Both the position numbers and the translations under genes were made by a program. From positions 1 to 50,717 of the forward strand of contig JAIWNF010000120.1 of assembly GCA_025093555.1 (NCBI GenBank): DNA of 50,717 nt, in the 5' to 3' direction. Origin of the DNA: Circinella umbellata (lineage: Eukaryota; Mucoromycota; Mucoromycetes; Mucorales; Lichtheimiaceae). A model generated the notes under the pieces. That model saw only the letters and a list, made by a program, of their open reading frames with translations. It made no database searches and was not told where the DNA came from. This document shows, one piece after another, positions 10,361 to 22,474 of this stretch. The first letter of the stretch is position 1. Every line of letters starts with the position of its first letter.

Positions 10361-11401
10361 AATCAGCAACCGTGATTTCAGTGGTGCATTAATTACTACA
10401 TATCGAGATCCTTTCTTGTTTTTTATACAAGCTTTTCATACAAATTACAAGCAAAGATCCGTCCTGTGAAAACTGTATCATTGTAGAAATTGCGATCAAT
10501 TTTTTTTTTCATTACGCTTTTGACGCGCCGAACGAATTCTGTCCCTTCTTTATGCAAAGTTGCGTTTTTTTGGATGTACTAAAAATCAATGGCTCAGTTA
10601 ACAAAATTATTATCAACTTATAATAGTACCTCCTCCCACCTTTATTATCCATTTTATAAAATCTTTATGAATAAACATACCATTGAAGTGATATGTAGCA
10701 CCAGTTTATATCGTTTCTCATCAATTACTGAAGTTCCCCAAAGCTCAGTTTATTTCCTTTCGTGTATTCACTTTATGGTAATAATCTATTAGCTTTTTAT
10801 TGCATAGACTGAACAAAAATATATGAACCGCAGAAGAAACTTCAGCATCGATAATGACTTCTACCCACCGCGTCGTCACCTCAAAGGGAACAGGATCAAA
10901 ATACTTATATTGCCCGCATTTTAACTTGATTATTCCGCTCCACCTCCAAGCTTGAGGTCACAATGGTAAAAAAGTTAAGTATGACCGAAAAGAATTTGTA
11001 AATAAAATGGTTTCATTTTTCATGAAGTTATCTTTTATAAAAATAATAACTTTATAAAATAGATTATGAGTGAGGAAAAGAAAAGAAAAGAAAAAAAAGG
11101 GGGAGGGGGGCAACATCAGACCATGTGCATGCACGCAACTGCCATGACAGGGTCGTGTTTTCAAATAAGGGATATCATACGTATGAAAATTGTCGAACAC
11201 TAAGAAAGGTTAATATTAAAAGCCACAAATACGTATGCATACCATCGTTCTAGAACACAATTTACCACTTGTATAATGCTAAATAAATAGTGAATATTGT
11301 TATGTTCAATGTGAAACATATTTTATGCAGATTATAATTTATTACTGCTTTATTTTACATACATAACCGTTCTGCTTTTTAAGATGCCTAAAGCATTAAT
11401 C
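10361..11401. other. no gene recognised
   Basis: AT-rich filler between two minus-strand coding fragments. A purine-rich run (AAAGAAAAGAAAAG then GGGGGAGGGGGG) occurs at 11081-11110. The stretch may be an intron or insertion separating parts of one broken gene, but no convincing splice pair was found. Confidence 0.35.
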
Positions 11402-11712
11402 TTAGGCCTTTTTAACGTCTTGTGTACGTAAAAAGAGATCACGTTTACGATCAAAACAAACATTATAATAATTGATTCCTTTTTGGTCAAAGAAAGATGT
11501 CAAATACAATCGATTCCAGTTTAAGGATGCGAAATGCAAAAATAGCGATGACTGGTGTGTTTGGCTCTTGTATTCCATCCAGGGCAAATATGACAGATTA
11601 ATCCCCTGGTTGACATCGAATGGAATTGCACGTCTCAAATGTTTTGGGAAGCCAAACTCTGGTGGGCAGTTTTTGTGATGTACTAAGTCAAAACAGCTCT
11701 GTTTACGAATTG
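11402..11712 (-). pseudogene. coding-looking fragment, unknown family
   Basis: A minus-strand frame from about 11700 reads SCFDLVHHKNCPPEFGFPKH then RRAIPFDVNQGINLSYLPW and ends at 11402 (KKA stop). Amino-acid usage looks like real protein, unlike the surrounding Phe/Lys/Ile-rich ORFs. No start codon or domain is recognised. It has the same strand as the fragment at 9724-10360 and may be an earlier exon of that broken gene. Confidence 0.35.
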
Positions 11713-12699
11713 TCGCTGAATATATTTTTTGAGAGGTGAAATTACTATAATAAACTAATATAATATTACAAATTATGAATCAGTTCGATCGTTTCTATAA
11801 GCCTATTTATCATTTAACATGATATCATTTTGCTGCTTTTTTTAAAAAAAATTGAGGTGTACGTACTAGTAAATATGCATGCAACACACACAAGAAACAA
11901 ATGACTCTTTCAAAATAACACGTTGTGCTCTGGGAAGTGCTATTAAAACTATTATTTATCCAGAAGTTGATTTATTTATATAAGCTTTGTATAATAATGA
12001 ATTATTTCTTGTATATTAGATGTAGCAACGTATATTTGAGATTTCATGGCTGTTCACAAGCAATTTTTTTGTATTGTGCAATACATGAATCTTTTTGGGA
12101 ATACCGAAGTCAGCGGTGAAAACGTGGAAAAATGTGTAACCAGCACCTTCTCGATTCACCAAACACGTGATCAGCAAAAATCGCGGATAAATTTGTTTTC
12201 GTAGAAAACTTGGTGATCAAAAAAAAGTACCTGTTATTTTTGAGTACTGATACCAGCATTGTTTTATTCACCATCATCTACTATAGCTGTTTAGAAGCTG
12301 TAGAAACGATCGCAGCACTAATAATTATTTTCATCATATTGGTCAATATCGCGAATGACAACATCATGATCGAACTTCAGGTGACAATCTACATCCATAT
12401 ACACCTTATCTATAAACTACATTTCCATACATTTAGATTTCTATTCCATTTCCTCAGACATTATTAGCCTTTTCGTTCAATGAGTGGTAGATATGATTAA
12501 ATAAGATAAAGTGTTAAAATAGATAATAGAAAACGTGATCTTTTCTGAGAATCTTTAAGCTTATATTGAAGTAAATAATACGTAAGAAATAGTCATTAAT
12601 TTTTGATGATATTGAAGCCTATATAGCATTTATACATTATCTATTTGTTCTTTATAGCTATATATGTCTGATAAAAATTGTACGTATTTCGAGATCAAT

Positions 12700-12912
12700 C
12701 TTTAATTATTATCAATCATAAATTTTACTATCATCATCATAAAAGCATTACTATTATTTTTATTATTATTATCGTTACTGTTACTGTTATTTTTATTCTT
12801 ACGCACTTTTATTATTATCATAATTATCACTATCGTTACCCTTATTATTAATATTAATATTATCATTTTCATTATTATCATTGTCATCATTGTTATTATT
12901 ATTATTATTATT
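12700..12912. repeat. trinucleotide-rich microsatellite (ATT/ATC/GTT)
   Basis: Imperfect (ATT)n, (ATC)n and (GTT)n runs spanning about 210 bp, ending in a clean (ATT)8-like run. Translations are artefacts of Asn/Asp/Met/Ile codons. There is no gene. Confidence 0.85.
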
Positions 12913-13036
12913 ACCCTTATGTGATGCCCTCCTACTTGTAAATCAGCAAAGGAAACTTGAACGAACTACACATTTTTCCACGTTTTCACTGCAAAAGTTT
13001 CATTGCAGAATAGCTGACTTAGGTATTGTTTTTTTC

Positions 13037-14003
13037 CTAATGATTCGCGGCCGAATTAATTTTCACTTTGCGTCCGCTGTAGTTTTATGTTTGCGTCTGA
13101 GTATTTTCAAGTTTGCACTGTTTATAGTACTATATACAAGGACTTCTGCGAAGTTGAAAATAATCAGGACCAAGCATAAATTACAGCGGACGCAAAGTAC
13201 AGTGAGTATTCGCTAAACCGGTACTCAATATATGTGAGGAATTGTACCGGTTTAGCGAATTACTGGTTTAGCGAATTGAAGCGCAGCTGGTACTAATAAT
13301 TAAATTAAGCTGTACAGATAAGATAAAAAAAAATGATAGTTCATATAATCTAGCTTTGCTACTATAAGCTAATCTTTTAGTGATAAAAATGACAATGTGT
13401 ACTCATCAAATAGTGATAATGAACCAGAGATTGGATTTGCAACAAAGTGTGTTTAATATCATGGACCATGGTTAGCAGTTGAATAAACGAATAATAAATG
13501 AATTATATCAACAACATAATTGCATATTCAATGGTAATGAAGAAGTACATGACAAAGTTGAAAAGATGTACGTACTTACGCAGATGAGGAGAAAGAAAAA
13601 AGCATCTGTGTGAAGTTGGCGAAAAAGAGACACTGTTATTAACAAAATGTTGAGAAGCTTTCTTTCGACGACAAGAAAAGAATGATTTGTGTATTTTAAT
13701 TGCTACGGAACAAAGTAGCCAACTGAATAAAACAAAGGGAAGAGCTGAGATGACGTTAAAAAAAGGCTGCATCACTGATTTTACAATGAAAAGACTGGTA
13801 TAATATTATATAAAATAATACTATTATAAACCCGGTAAATATTTGGAAAAGCTCACCGGATACCGGTTTAACGAATCACCGGTATTTTACTAAGTATAAA
13901 AAAAATATTTGAGAGATACTACCGGTTTAGCGAAATACCGGTTTAACGAGTACCGGTTTAGCGAATACTCACTGTAAAAAATAATTTTGCCGCGAGTCAT
14001 TAG
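13037..14003. mobile_element. outer miniature inverted-repeat element, interrupted
   Basis: The left repeat at 13037-13089 starts CTAATGATTCGCGGCC and contains ACTTTGCGTCCGCTGTA. Its inverse appears at 13175-13199 (TACAGCGGACGCAAAG) and, after the inner element, continues at 13977-14003 to GCCGCGAGTCATTAG. Without the inner insertion the element is about 190 bp with arms of about 50 bp. No ORF is carried. The target duplication is not clear. Confidence 0.75.
13200..13974. mobile_element. pogo-like non-autonomous element, copy 1
   Basis: 775 bp flanked by TA (13198-13199 and 13975-13976). The ends are CAGTGAGTATTCGCTAAACC and its inverse; a CAGT start with TA duplication is typical of pogo/Tigger-type elements. 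Sub-terminal regions contain repeated ACCGGTTTAGCGAAT on both sides. The interior is related to the copy at 35947-36780 but encodes no intact transposase. It sits inside the right arm of the outer element at 13037-14003. Confidence 0.9.
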
Positions 14004-14343
14004 AAAAAAAAACAACGTTCCCAAAAAGATTTATGTGATGTGCAACACAAAAATCTGCTTGTGACAAAAGTTCTTAAAAGATCCAATTTTACCATAAGCC
14101 TGGTTGTCGATATTTTAAAGATGTTTTACTTTTGCTCTCTCACCCCCTTTCTTTTCTCTTCACCCAACTTTTTTTTTTATTTCTATAGGAATACGTAGTA
14201 AGTTATCTATATCTTATCATAACTGTCAGAATATGTTTATTTTTATTTAGATTATCCAATTTTATTCTGACCTACATCATCAGGTGCAATAGCCAATTTT
14301 TTTTTATTTTATTTTTACATAAGCTCGTTAAATTTTCGTTACG

Positions 14344-15673
14344 ATGTTAACATTGGGACAAGCATCATGCCTAGTGCTAGGTTACAAAATTAATGAGGAA
14401 AACAGACAAAAAGCAAAGAAGCAGCTCCAGAAATGCGGCCTTCTTGCAATACATATTCGTGAACAAGATCCATTCAGACCTACAGCAATCGGTCAGGACG
14501 TGTTCGAACGAGATCCGTTCACATTTGTCACATATCCTCCAACACCAACTCTCATACCTACCGATTCTGTCTCCTGCAACGTTAAAAATGATGATCAAAT
14601 TAACTTTGACCTCGACAATAATAACAATGACAATAGCAGCAACAAAAGCGACAGCGAATGTACCAATAATAATGACGATAACCATGACAACAACAGTAAC
14701 CATGGCGATGACAATAACAACATTAAGACCGATAATAACGACAAAAATCACAAGTACAGCGATAGCAACAATCATAATACAGAAAAGCTGAACAACGACA
14801 AAAAAACTAGCCATGGTACCAAAGGTCTTGCCGCAAAAAAACGGAAAATAAGCAAGAATATTGTGCCATTCTGTAAAGAGAGACTATTGAACATAATGGA
14901 GTCGATAGCAACTAGTGATAAACCTTCTGATACAGAATATTACAACTACCAATTCATGACAGCTGAATTGCAATACGAAATGATGAAAGAGCTTTTCCCA
15001 GATCTTGAACAATACTGCACAGCAGACCGACTTCAATACTGGGTTGGGAAATCAAGCATCTGGGGACCACGAAAAAGAATTACCGAGAATGGTAAAACCA
15101 AATACGGTCGACATTTGTGGATTGTGGGCAAGGATATGAGGGAGTTCTTAGTTGAATCGACAGATTCAATAACAACATATTGGGATCATCTTAAGAAAGA
15201 GACTGACTTTATTACGATTGGGTATGCCCGAAAGTCGCCAACGAAAGAAAATGACGCATCAAGAGCGCGATTGTTGCAACTTATGGTTGACAAGTTGTTT
15301 TTTAGAATGAAATGTGAGGAAGTATATGTCAGTCCTCGCTGCTTTGCAGATGAACCAATTTTAGAACGTGATTCCCCCCCCCCCATTGAATCACTTCTAT
15401 TCATCTATCAAAGGTTGCAATGGGGGCATTACAGATTTGACGAAACGCATCCATTACACGCAAAAGAACATACGTCTAGCTATTATTGACTACGCTGGAC
15501 TCTCTACATCTCCCAATGACATTAGAAAATTTTTAAACACATATTCGAATATCAAAGAAATTGCCATTGACCATGGTAAATCTATTGAAATTCTTACTCA
15601 ATATCAGATATTGGAAAAAAATGAAGTTGAAAAATTTAACTGTCGCTCCAGCTCAGTTCAAAGATCAAAATAA
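14344..15673 (+). CDS. serine-recombinase-like (IS607-type) protein, frameshifted at C11
   Basis: Frame 1 runs from ATG 14344 to a stop at 15489; the homologous frame continues from about 15385 to 15673 after a +1 shift in an 11-C tract (15374-15384). Residues 1-75 are a globular N-terminus (LGQASCLVLGYKINEEN), 89-156 an Asn/Asp-rich linker, 163-171 a nuclear-signal-like AAKKRKISK and 195-285 a possible DNA-binding region. From residue 289, TIGYARKSPTKENDASRARL matches the start of IS607-type serine recombinases (YAR.S motif), and RLAIIDYAGLSTSPNDIRKF falls where those enzymes have their Asp-Arg-Leu block, but the arginine is missing. From memory, many copies of such proteins exist in Mucoromycota. 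The role is unknown; catalysis is doubtful. The frameshift may be real or an assembly error. Confidence 0.6.
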
Positions 15674-16084
15674 AATACATTTGTTTGGCAGTCTTCAACT
15701 TTCAATACCATGGATCATTTTTTTGTCTTTGCTTTAACAGAAGGAGGAAAAGCAATCCAATAAAGTTCTTTGTCAGAATAAAAAATAAAATTAGCAGTCG
15801 TAATTATGAACTTTATGCACGGTCATTCCATCCGACTCTACTTATAATAGTATATATATTTTGTATGGAGCTATTTTCTATATTATTAATACATATTCAT
15901 ACTATTCCTGTGATTTGAATTTATGATTATAATCAAATGTGAATATGAGAATTTTGTATTGTCATAAAAAAAACTAATACACATGATATTTTTCGGTATT
16001 TTTTTTGGCTCCTTTTTTTATTGTTTATGGATAGTCCCCGACTTTTTTTTTCGTATAAAGCACTCGATTTTTTATTTCTTTTTT
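15674..16084. other. 3' flank, no gene
   Basis: AT-rich sequence downstream of the serine-recombinase-like gene, with only short low-complexity ORFs. Confidence 0.5.
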
Positions 16085-16380
16085 ATCTATTTTACTAAGT
16101 ATAAACAAAAAAATATTTGTTACATACTATTATTATGATATAAAAATTGTGTATGCTCTCGATGAAAGGGGAGGATTTATTTATTTATATTTACCCTTTG
16201 CATTTTATTATAAACAAATAATTATCTGTTACGTACATGCTTTTTTTTATCTTGTATACACTCAATGAAAGGCGGGATTTATTTGTTTATTTATTTTTAC
16301 TCTTTGCATTTTATTATAAACAAATCATTATCTGCTACATATTTTTTTTATCTTGTGTACACTCAATGATTCTTTTTAAT
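16085..16380 (+). repeat. tandem repeat, period about 106 bp, nearly 3 units
   Basis: Units share TTTGCATTTTATTATAAACA, then ATTATCTG.TAC, then TATCTTGT.TACACTCAATGA and AAAGG.GGGATTTATTT. Two clear unit starts are near 16191 and 16297; an older, more diverged unit precedes them. Confidence 0.75.
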
Positions 16381-19091
16381 CTTGAATTTTATAATAAGCA
16401 ATACAAGACTTGTTATTTATATAATTATTTGTATTACCATAAACCATTGAAAATTATGCAACCTTGGGTAATTAAAAGAAACTCGGATTTTATTACTTTT
16501 CATAGAGGGGTGTCACTAAAAAAGGGTGCAGATTCAAAAAGGGGTGCCACTAAAAAAGGTGTACTTTTTAAAAGAGCGACATGAATAGCAAAAAAAAGTA
16601 CATTTTTTTTTATTTCCTTATTATCTATAAATTACTTTTTTTTTTCACATAAATTCTGTAACAAACCTTTATCAGCGTCCGGAAGTAGTAGTGTGGCTAC
16701 TGAGTTTGACAACGAAAAGAAAAAGTACAGTAATATTTGATTCATCCAAATCACAACCTAAGGAACAACCTGCTGCAAGAGGCTATCATAAAGTTAGATG
16801 GAATTTTTTTGACCTCACTGTCGATTATAAAGCTACATGAAGATTACCTTCACAGAAACATCTTACTCTATAAGATACTCTATGTTTTTAGACAGTTGGT
16901 ACATACAAGTGTCATAGAAATCTACAAGATACCAAATAGATAGGAATGTAATATAATATAATAAACAGCACCAAATATTATAAAACAAAAAGGTAGAAAA
17001 CTGAATGACTTGTACGTACGTCAAATTTTTGAATCAAAAACAAATCATAAAGATTAATAACCAGCACACTCTAATAATCAATACGTATAACTGTAAAATA
17101 AGGTCAAGATCACCATAAAAATTGGCATTATTTTGACCATACGTACATAATATTTCACTAAGCATAAAAGCTACGTACGTACTAGAATATAAAGTACAAT
17201 GTATGATTTTATGTTTGGTATAAAAATAACTGATCTGGTTTTTGTTTTTTCATATTACATAAAGTATAAAATTATAACACTATTTTTCATTATATGAAAG
17301 ATAAAAACGTATTATTTCTTTAGAATAACTCTTATAAAGTTATTTTTATTTGATTCAGTACGTAAATATTTAATTTTGAAAAAATACTTTGAGATATTGT
17401 GTAGAAAGGTGCATCAAGTCTACGATGAAGCCATAGAAGCCAATTGCACACCTTTTTTATGACTGGAATTGCGTGTTTCCCCAAATGATCTAATCCTAGA
17501 GATATTGAAATGTTATTACTCGTCCCAGTTCATTATATATCTTATACCATATTATTCTTAACATCATTCATGCCACAATATTTCCTATATTATTTTATAA
17601 TAATAATAATATTTTGTCTTTTCTAAAACAAGGAATAGCAAATAATATAATACAATTATAAGCTCCAATACTCTCGCTCTCTATTTCGTACAGTCCAAAC
17701 GTTCATCATCCAAATATTCATCATTCAAATATCCATTATCCAAATTCAAATATCCAAACGGTAATATCAACCCATATTAGCAGCACTTTTTTTCGGATAA
17801 GTTATAAAATTTACTCAAAGAAAAATAAAATAAAATACAACCATCATTGGTAAACAAATACATTATAGTAATATAATTCAGAAGAAGGATGTATGTGTCT
17901 AAAGAAAGAGTTATACCACTCATCGATTGTCAAGCACAATGTCCAGTTATGATATATAAGAGCAATTATGTCAAAGATAGAGATATCTAAAAAAGAAGCT
18001 TTGATAATAAATTTGAGTAATGCTAGTTGTTTTGTAGGGTTATCAGAGTGTATATAAGAAGCTTTTGTTGACCAGGATTAAATAAAATATCTGATAAGAC
18101 CCATTGGTAAATAAAGTAGATTGTTGTAAAGAATATTTGTCTATAAACTCGATCCATAACAGTTAGTAGAGCAAAGATGTGATATTGTAATCGTTAAACT
18201 ATTAGATGCTTATTAACGTTATTGAACATGTCCGTTCGTGTGTAAATTAGGTAAGCTGATAAATGATCAAAATAAAATAATAAAAAAGGCTACCAAGCTT
18301 AGTTAATTCATTTGGGATCATAATTTTCTATTATGAAAAAAGAAAAAGATGGTAAAAGTGGATAAGCTGGCGTTTATAAAAAGATATACTTTTGATTTAT
18401 TTGTCAGTGTCTCACAAAAAATGCGATATTATCAATTCACAGATAAAAATCGAACAATAACTGTATCATATTGTCATATGTGGAAATAGATTCTTAATTA
18501 TTCAAACTATTCACTCCAAGCTAAAATAAATAATCGTATTTTTGATATCATATCTAAAGTATTTTTATACAGCCGTTATTATTATTATTATTATTATTAT
18601 AAAAGCCAAAAATAATAATATGAATAATAATGATAATGATAATGATAGTAATAATAATAATAGTAATCGTAATCGTAATAGTGTAGTAACAATAAATATA
18701 AATAGAGCGTGGTATATACATTGATATGATTTCATAACAATTTGTTTATTTTTTAAAGCATACAAAAATCTGCTATAGCTAAAAATACTTCGTGTCACCA
18801 CTTTCCTTTTTAGACAAATATAACTCAGCTCTAATAAACTGATCATCGTCATCGTTTCCTTTTTAGATACTCCTTCCAATACCTTTGCGATCCATAATAT
18901 TTTTTTTTTTGCTTGGTAATTACATCATCATGATAATCAGCGTTACGCATGGATTATTATTATATAAAAAACATATAAATACCTCCGTATTATAATAAAT
19001 AAATCTTGTTATTTTTTATTGATTTCACTACGATATTATCCACCAGAAACATTATTACACTTCCACTTACTTCTACATTTTTTTATCCAAC
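16381..19091. other. long intergenic stretch, no gene
   Basis: Contains a short direct repeat GGTGYCACTAAAAAAGG (16508-16560), a run of TCCAAATATTCATCAT-like words at 17695-17760 and an (ATT)n/(AAT)n microsatellite at 18576-18690. No coding region, RNA gene or clear transposon end was identified. Confidence 0.5.
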
Positions 19092-21600
19092 ATGTCTTTT
19101 GATAGCAATAATGATCACGCCCAATCTTCTTCTGTGGGATTGAGTCGCCAAGGAACCGATATGTCTTTTTTACTTGAAGTAAGTAGTTTATGTGTTATAA
19201 CTCATAAAAAAATAAAAATAAATTAGTATTAGTATTAGTACTTTATAAACAATACGATACATATTAATCATGGTCGCTTTTCTATCGTTAGGACGATGAT
19301 GCCTCTTTACAAGACACCGATAGTATTCATTCATTTCCACATCAAGAATCTTTTATGGATGAAGTACAAGATACCGCCAGTTTGGCTGTTGAGGAAACAT
19401 CAACTGCTGGATCAAAACGTAAGAGATCCTGGTTGGTCGAAAATAATTGGGCAACAGTCGAAAAGCTACCTGATGGTAGAAAGAAGTATATATGTCAATG
19501 GAGATATAGTGATGGTCACATCTGCAAAACCATTTAAGTGACAAGAGAGGATCCACAAAAAATATGATAGAGCATATGAGAACAAAACACCATATCACCA
19601 AGAATTCCCCAGCAAGAGGTGCAGTCGTTACGCGCCGTGGTCTATCCACTCTTGATGGTCATTTTGCACCCCGTGGTCCTGTAAAGCCGTTTACCAAAGA
19701 AGCCTTTTACCAATGTCTTGTAGAAGATATCATATATGCTGCTGCACCTTACACGGCTGTTCAACGACCTTCTCTCCAAAAACTTTTGAACATGGTCCAT
19801 TCAGCACCAACAATTAAAGATATCGAGCTCCCAAGTGCCAGCACCATCAAAAGGTACATGGCCACCATATATGAAGATTCAAAAAAGCAGGTAATAGAAG
19901 AATTACGGCCAGTACCCTATATGGCATACACTGCAGATAGTTGGACGACGGCAAATATGAAGCACTCGTTTCTTGGGATCACTGCTCACTGAATCGATCA
20001 AGGCTGGACATTCCGCTCATTGGTGATTGGATTCGAGCTTTTAAAGGGATCGCATACTGGTGACAATTTGGCGGCCACAATGGTGAAAGTTCTCCAGGAG
20101 CTTGGTTTAGAAAAAAAGCCTTTTTTCTTAACAACAGACAATGCTTCTAATATGCACACAATGGCAACTAAATTAGAAGAAAGACTTTCTTTGAAGTGTT
20201 CTCTGCAACCAACAACCATATTCCTTGTATTGGGCACGTAATTAATCTGGTGGTACAAGACGCTATTAATAGAGGGTTAAAAGCAGAAGCTCCTGAGGAT
20301 GATCAGTTAAATGACGTTCATGAAGGTGAAACTTGTAAGTTAAATATTCTATATCTAATCTATTTCTTCACACATGTATACATATTCTTAATTACTTACA
20401 CAATTTATAAAATTTATAGCATCTGCTGATATCATCAAACACTTATGTGGGGTCATTATTGTGATCCGTTCATCACCACAAAGACGTGACCGATATATAA
20501 AAAAATGCAGTCTGGTTGAACCAAAATTGAAACTGATTCAGCTTGTATTGGATGTTCGTACACGATGGGATTCAACATATAATATGTTGTGGGTTGCTTT
20601 TCAGCAAAGAGCAGCATATAATGCAATGACATATGATGATGATTTAAAACGATTTGCATTATCCACAAGTGATTGGGCTCATATCAGGCGTTTACAAGAG
20701 TTCTTCGCACCTTTTGTCAAGTTTCAAAGAAAGATGAGCGCGCAAAATATCCAACGATTATTACAGCAACAACCGCATATAACCAGCTCTTCAACCATTT
20801 GGATAAATATACAAGATCACAAAGCAGTGTAAGTACTACTTTAAAATATTATTATCTTCACCCAGCATTTAATTCCATATAAAAATACTAAATATTCACT
20901 TATACCTTATAGTATGACCCTGATGTGTTGAATGCTGCTCAAGTCGCCTTTGAAAAGCTGAAGAAACATTATTCGCGAGCAACGCAGCCCGTTTACGCCA
21001 TCTCGCAAGCGTTGAATCCTCATTGCCGATATACTTGGTGGTCTTATGTTAATTGGCCCCAGTCTTAGATCGCAAATGCTAAGAAACAGGTTGAAGAAGA
21101 ATGGAGCAAATTCCAGCCAGCGATGTCGGATCAAGACTTGACGATTGACGACGATTACGACGATTACGAGCCAAGTTTTGGTCAGACTGATCCACTGCAC
21201 GCATATCTAGTTGAACCAACGAATTCAAAAGCTGACGTTATGCGATTCTGGAAAGGATAAGAGGAAGCAGCAGGTGGCATTAAGAATGGTAGACCTGATC
21301 CACTTTATATGATGGTAAGGCGTTATTTGGCTGTACCAGCAAGTTCAGTTCCGAGTGAACGTTGCGGCAGTATTCATTCCACAGCAGCGTAATCGTTTGT
21401 TGCCAGGTGCTCTTCAAGAATCTGTTCTTCTCGATTCGTGGTTCAAGTATTTTGTTGGTAAAAGCGCGAATCTTATGGATGTATTCGTGGATGAGTGGAA
21501 TAACAGCGAGAATATTGATGATGAAGGAAAAGGAAAAGGAAAAAGAGTAGAAAATAACAATATTAATAACAACCAAGATTTGATTGAAGAAGCTTTTTTT
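19092..21600 (+). pseudogene. hAT-family transposase, decayed
   Basis: Exons can be followed from ATG 19092: intron 19179-19291, intron 20335-20419, intron 20829-20912, all GT-AG. Features in order: a BED-finger-like region (KKYICQWRYSDGHIC then NMIEHMRTKHH), the first catalytic-type block YTADSWTTANMKHSFLGIT, the second LTTDNASNM, CIGHVINLVVQ, LDVRTRWDSTYNML, and the C-terminal dimerisation block RRYLAVPASSVPSER. Disruptions: frameshifts near 19527, 20188, 20745 and 21375; in-frame stops TGA 19990, TAG 21067 and TAA 21258. The order and introns are those of a full-length Ac/hAT-like gene, so this is a whole-gene relic. Terminal repeats and the 8-bp duplication were not found. Confidence 0.9.
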
Positions 21601-22474
21601 TTTTTTTGCTGTCACACAGTTTTTTTTTCTTTCCACATTTTTTTTTATATACGTAATACGTATAAGTAAAAAAAAATATTAAAGTTGAGTTTACCATGGT
21701 TATATGCAGGAAGTTTCTCTTGTATGTATATGATAGATTCAAAACAAAGATAATGTACGTATCCTTATCACAGTTCTACATGAACTGCAAATTTTGAGTT
21801 ACAGTTTTATAAGTAACATTTTTTTGTTGCTCATTTGAAATATCTATCTGATAAGGGAGGTATGTGGGGGACTTACTGCTTATGGTAACTGAATAGAATG
21901 ATCCCAAGAATAATCTTATATGATATAAGATAAATTTACTTCCAAGAATGAAAGGAATTGGGACAAAAGTACAAATATTACGTAGTATATTTTTTAATAA
22001 GTAAAACAAACACAAGCCTTGCTTTTTTAACTGTATTTATTTTTTGAAGCAAAATATAAAATGCATCTTGTTCTATCGTTCTCCTTTTAATATGCAATCT
22101 ATACAAGAAATGTAATGAGCTAAAAAAGTAAATGTTTAGATCGTCAAAACATTCCTATTGTTTAACTGTTTAAAATTGAATAACAAAATATATCTGCTTA
22201 ATCAATAAAAAATATTCTGCTCTAAATGATGCTAAACATTTACCATTTACATACAAGTAAAAACAAAACAAAGATGGGATTAAACAAATTATTTTTATTC
22301 AATTTCAAGCCATATACAAATACTGACTTTTGGTATCATTTATTATCGCATCATACTTTTTTTTTAAAGTCTCTAAATAACAAGAGAAAAAAAAATATAT
22401 TGAAGAATAGGTATGTTGTACAAAAATATACAAGCAGGGTAGCAAAAAAAAAAGGATATGTCAAGTGATTTTTA
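21601..22474. other. intergenic, no gene
   Basis: AT-rich region between the hAT relic and the 3' end of the F-box gene. Only short lysine- or phenylalanine-rich ORFs occur. Confidence 0.55.

Noticed and set aside
12702..12890. Met/Ile/Asn-rich ORF
   Set aside because: Pure trinucleotide microsatellite.
14344..15673. CRISPR-like or TnpB/Fanzor-associated IS607 transposon
   Set aside because: No TnpB/Fanzor frame, guide-RNA end or direct-repeat array lies near the recombinase-like gene; there is no CRISPR array in the window.
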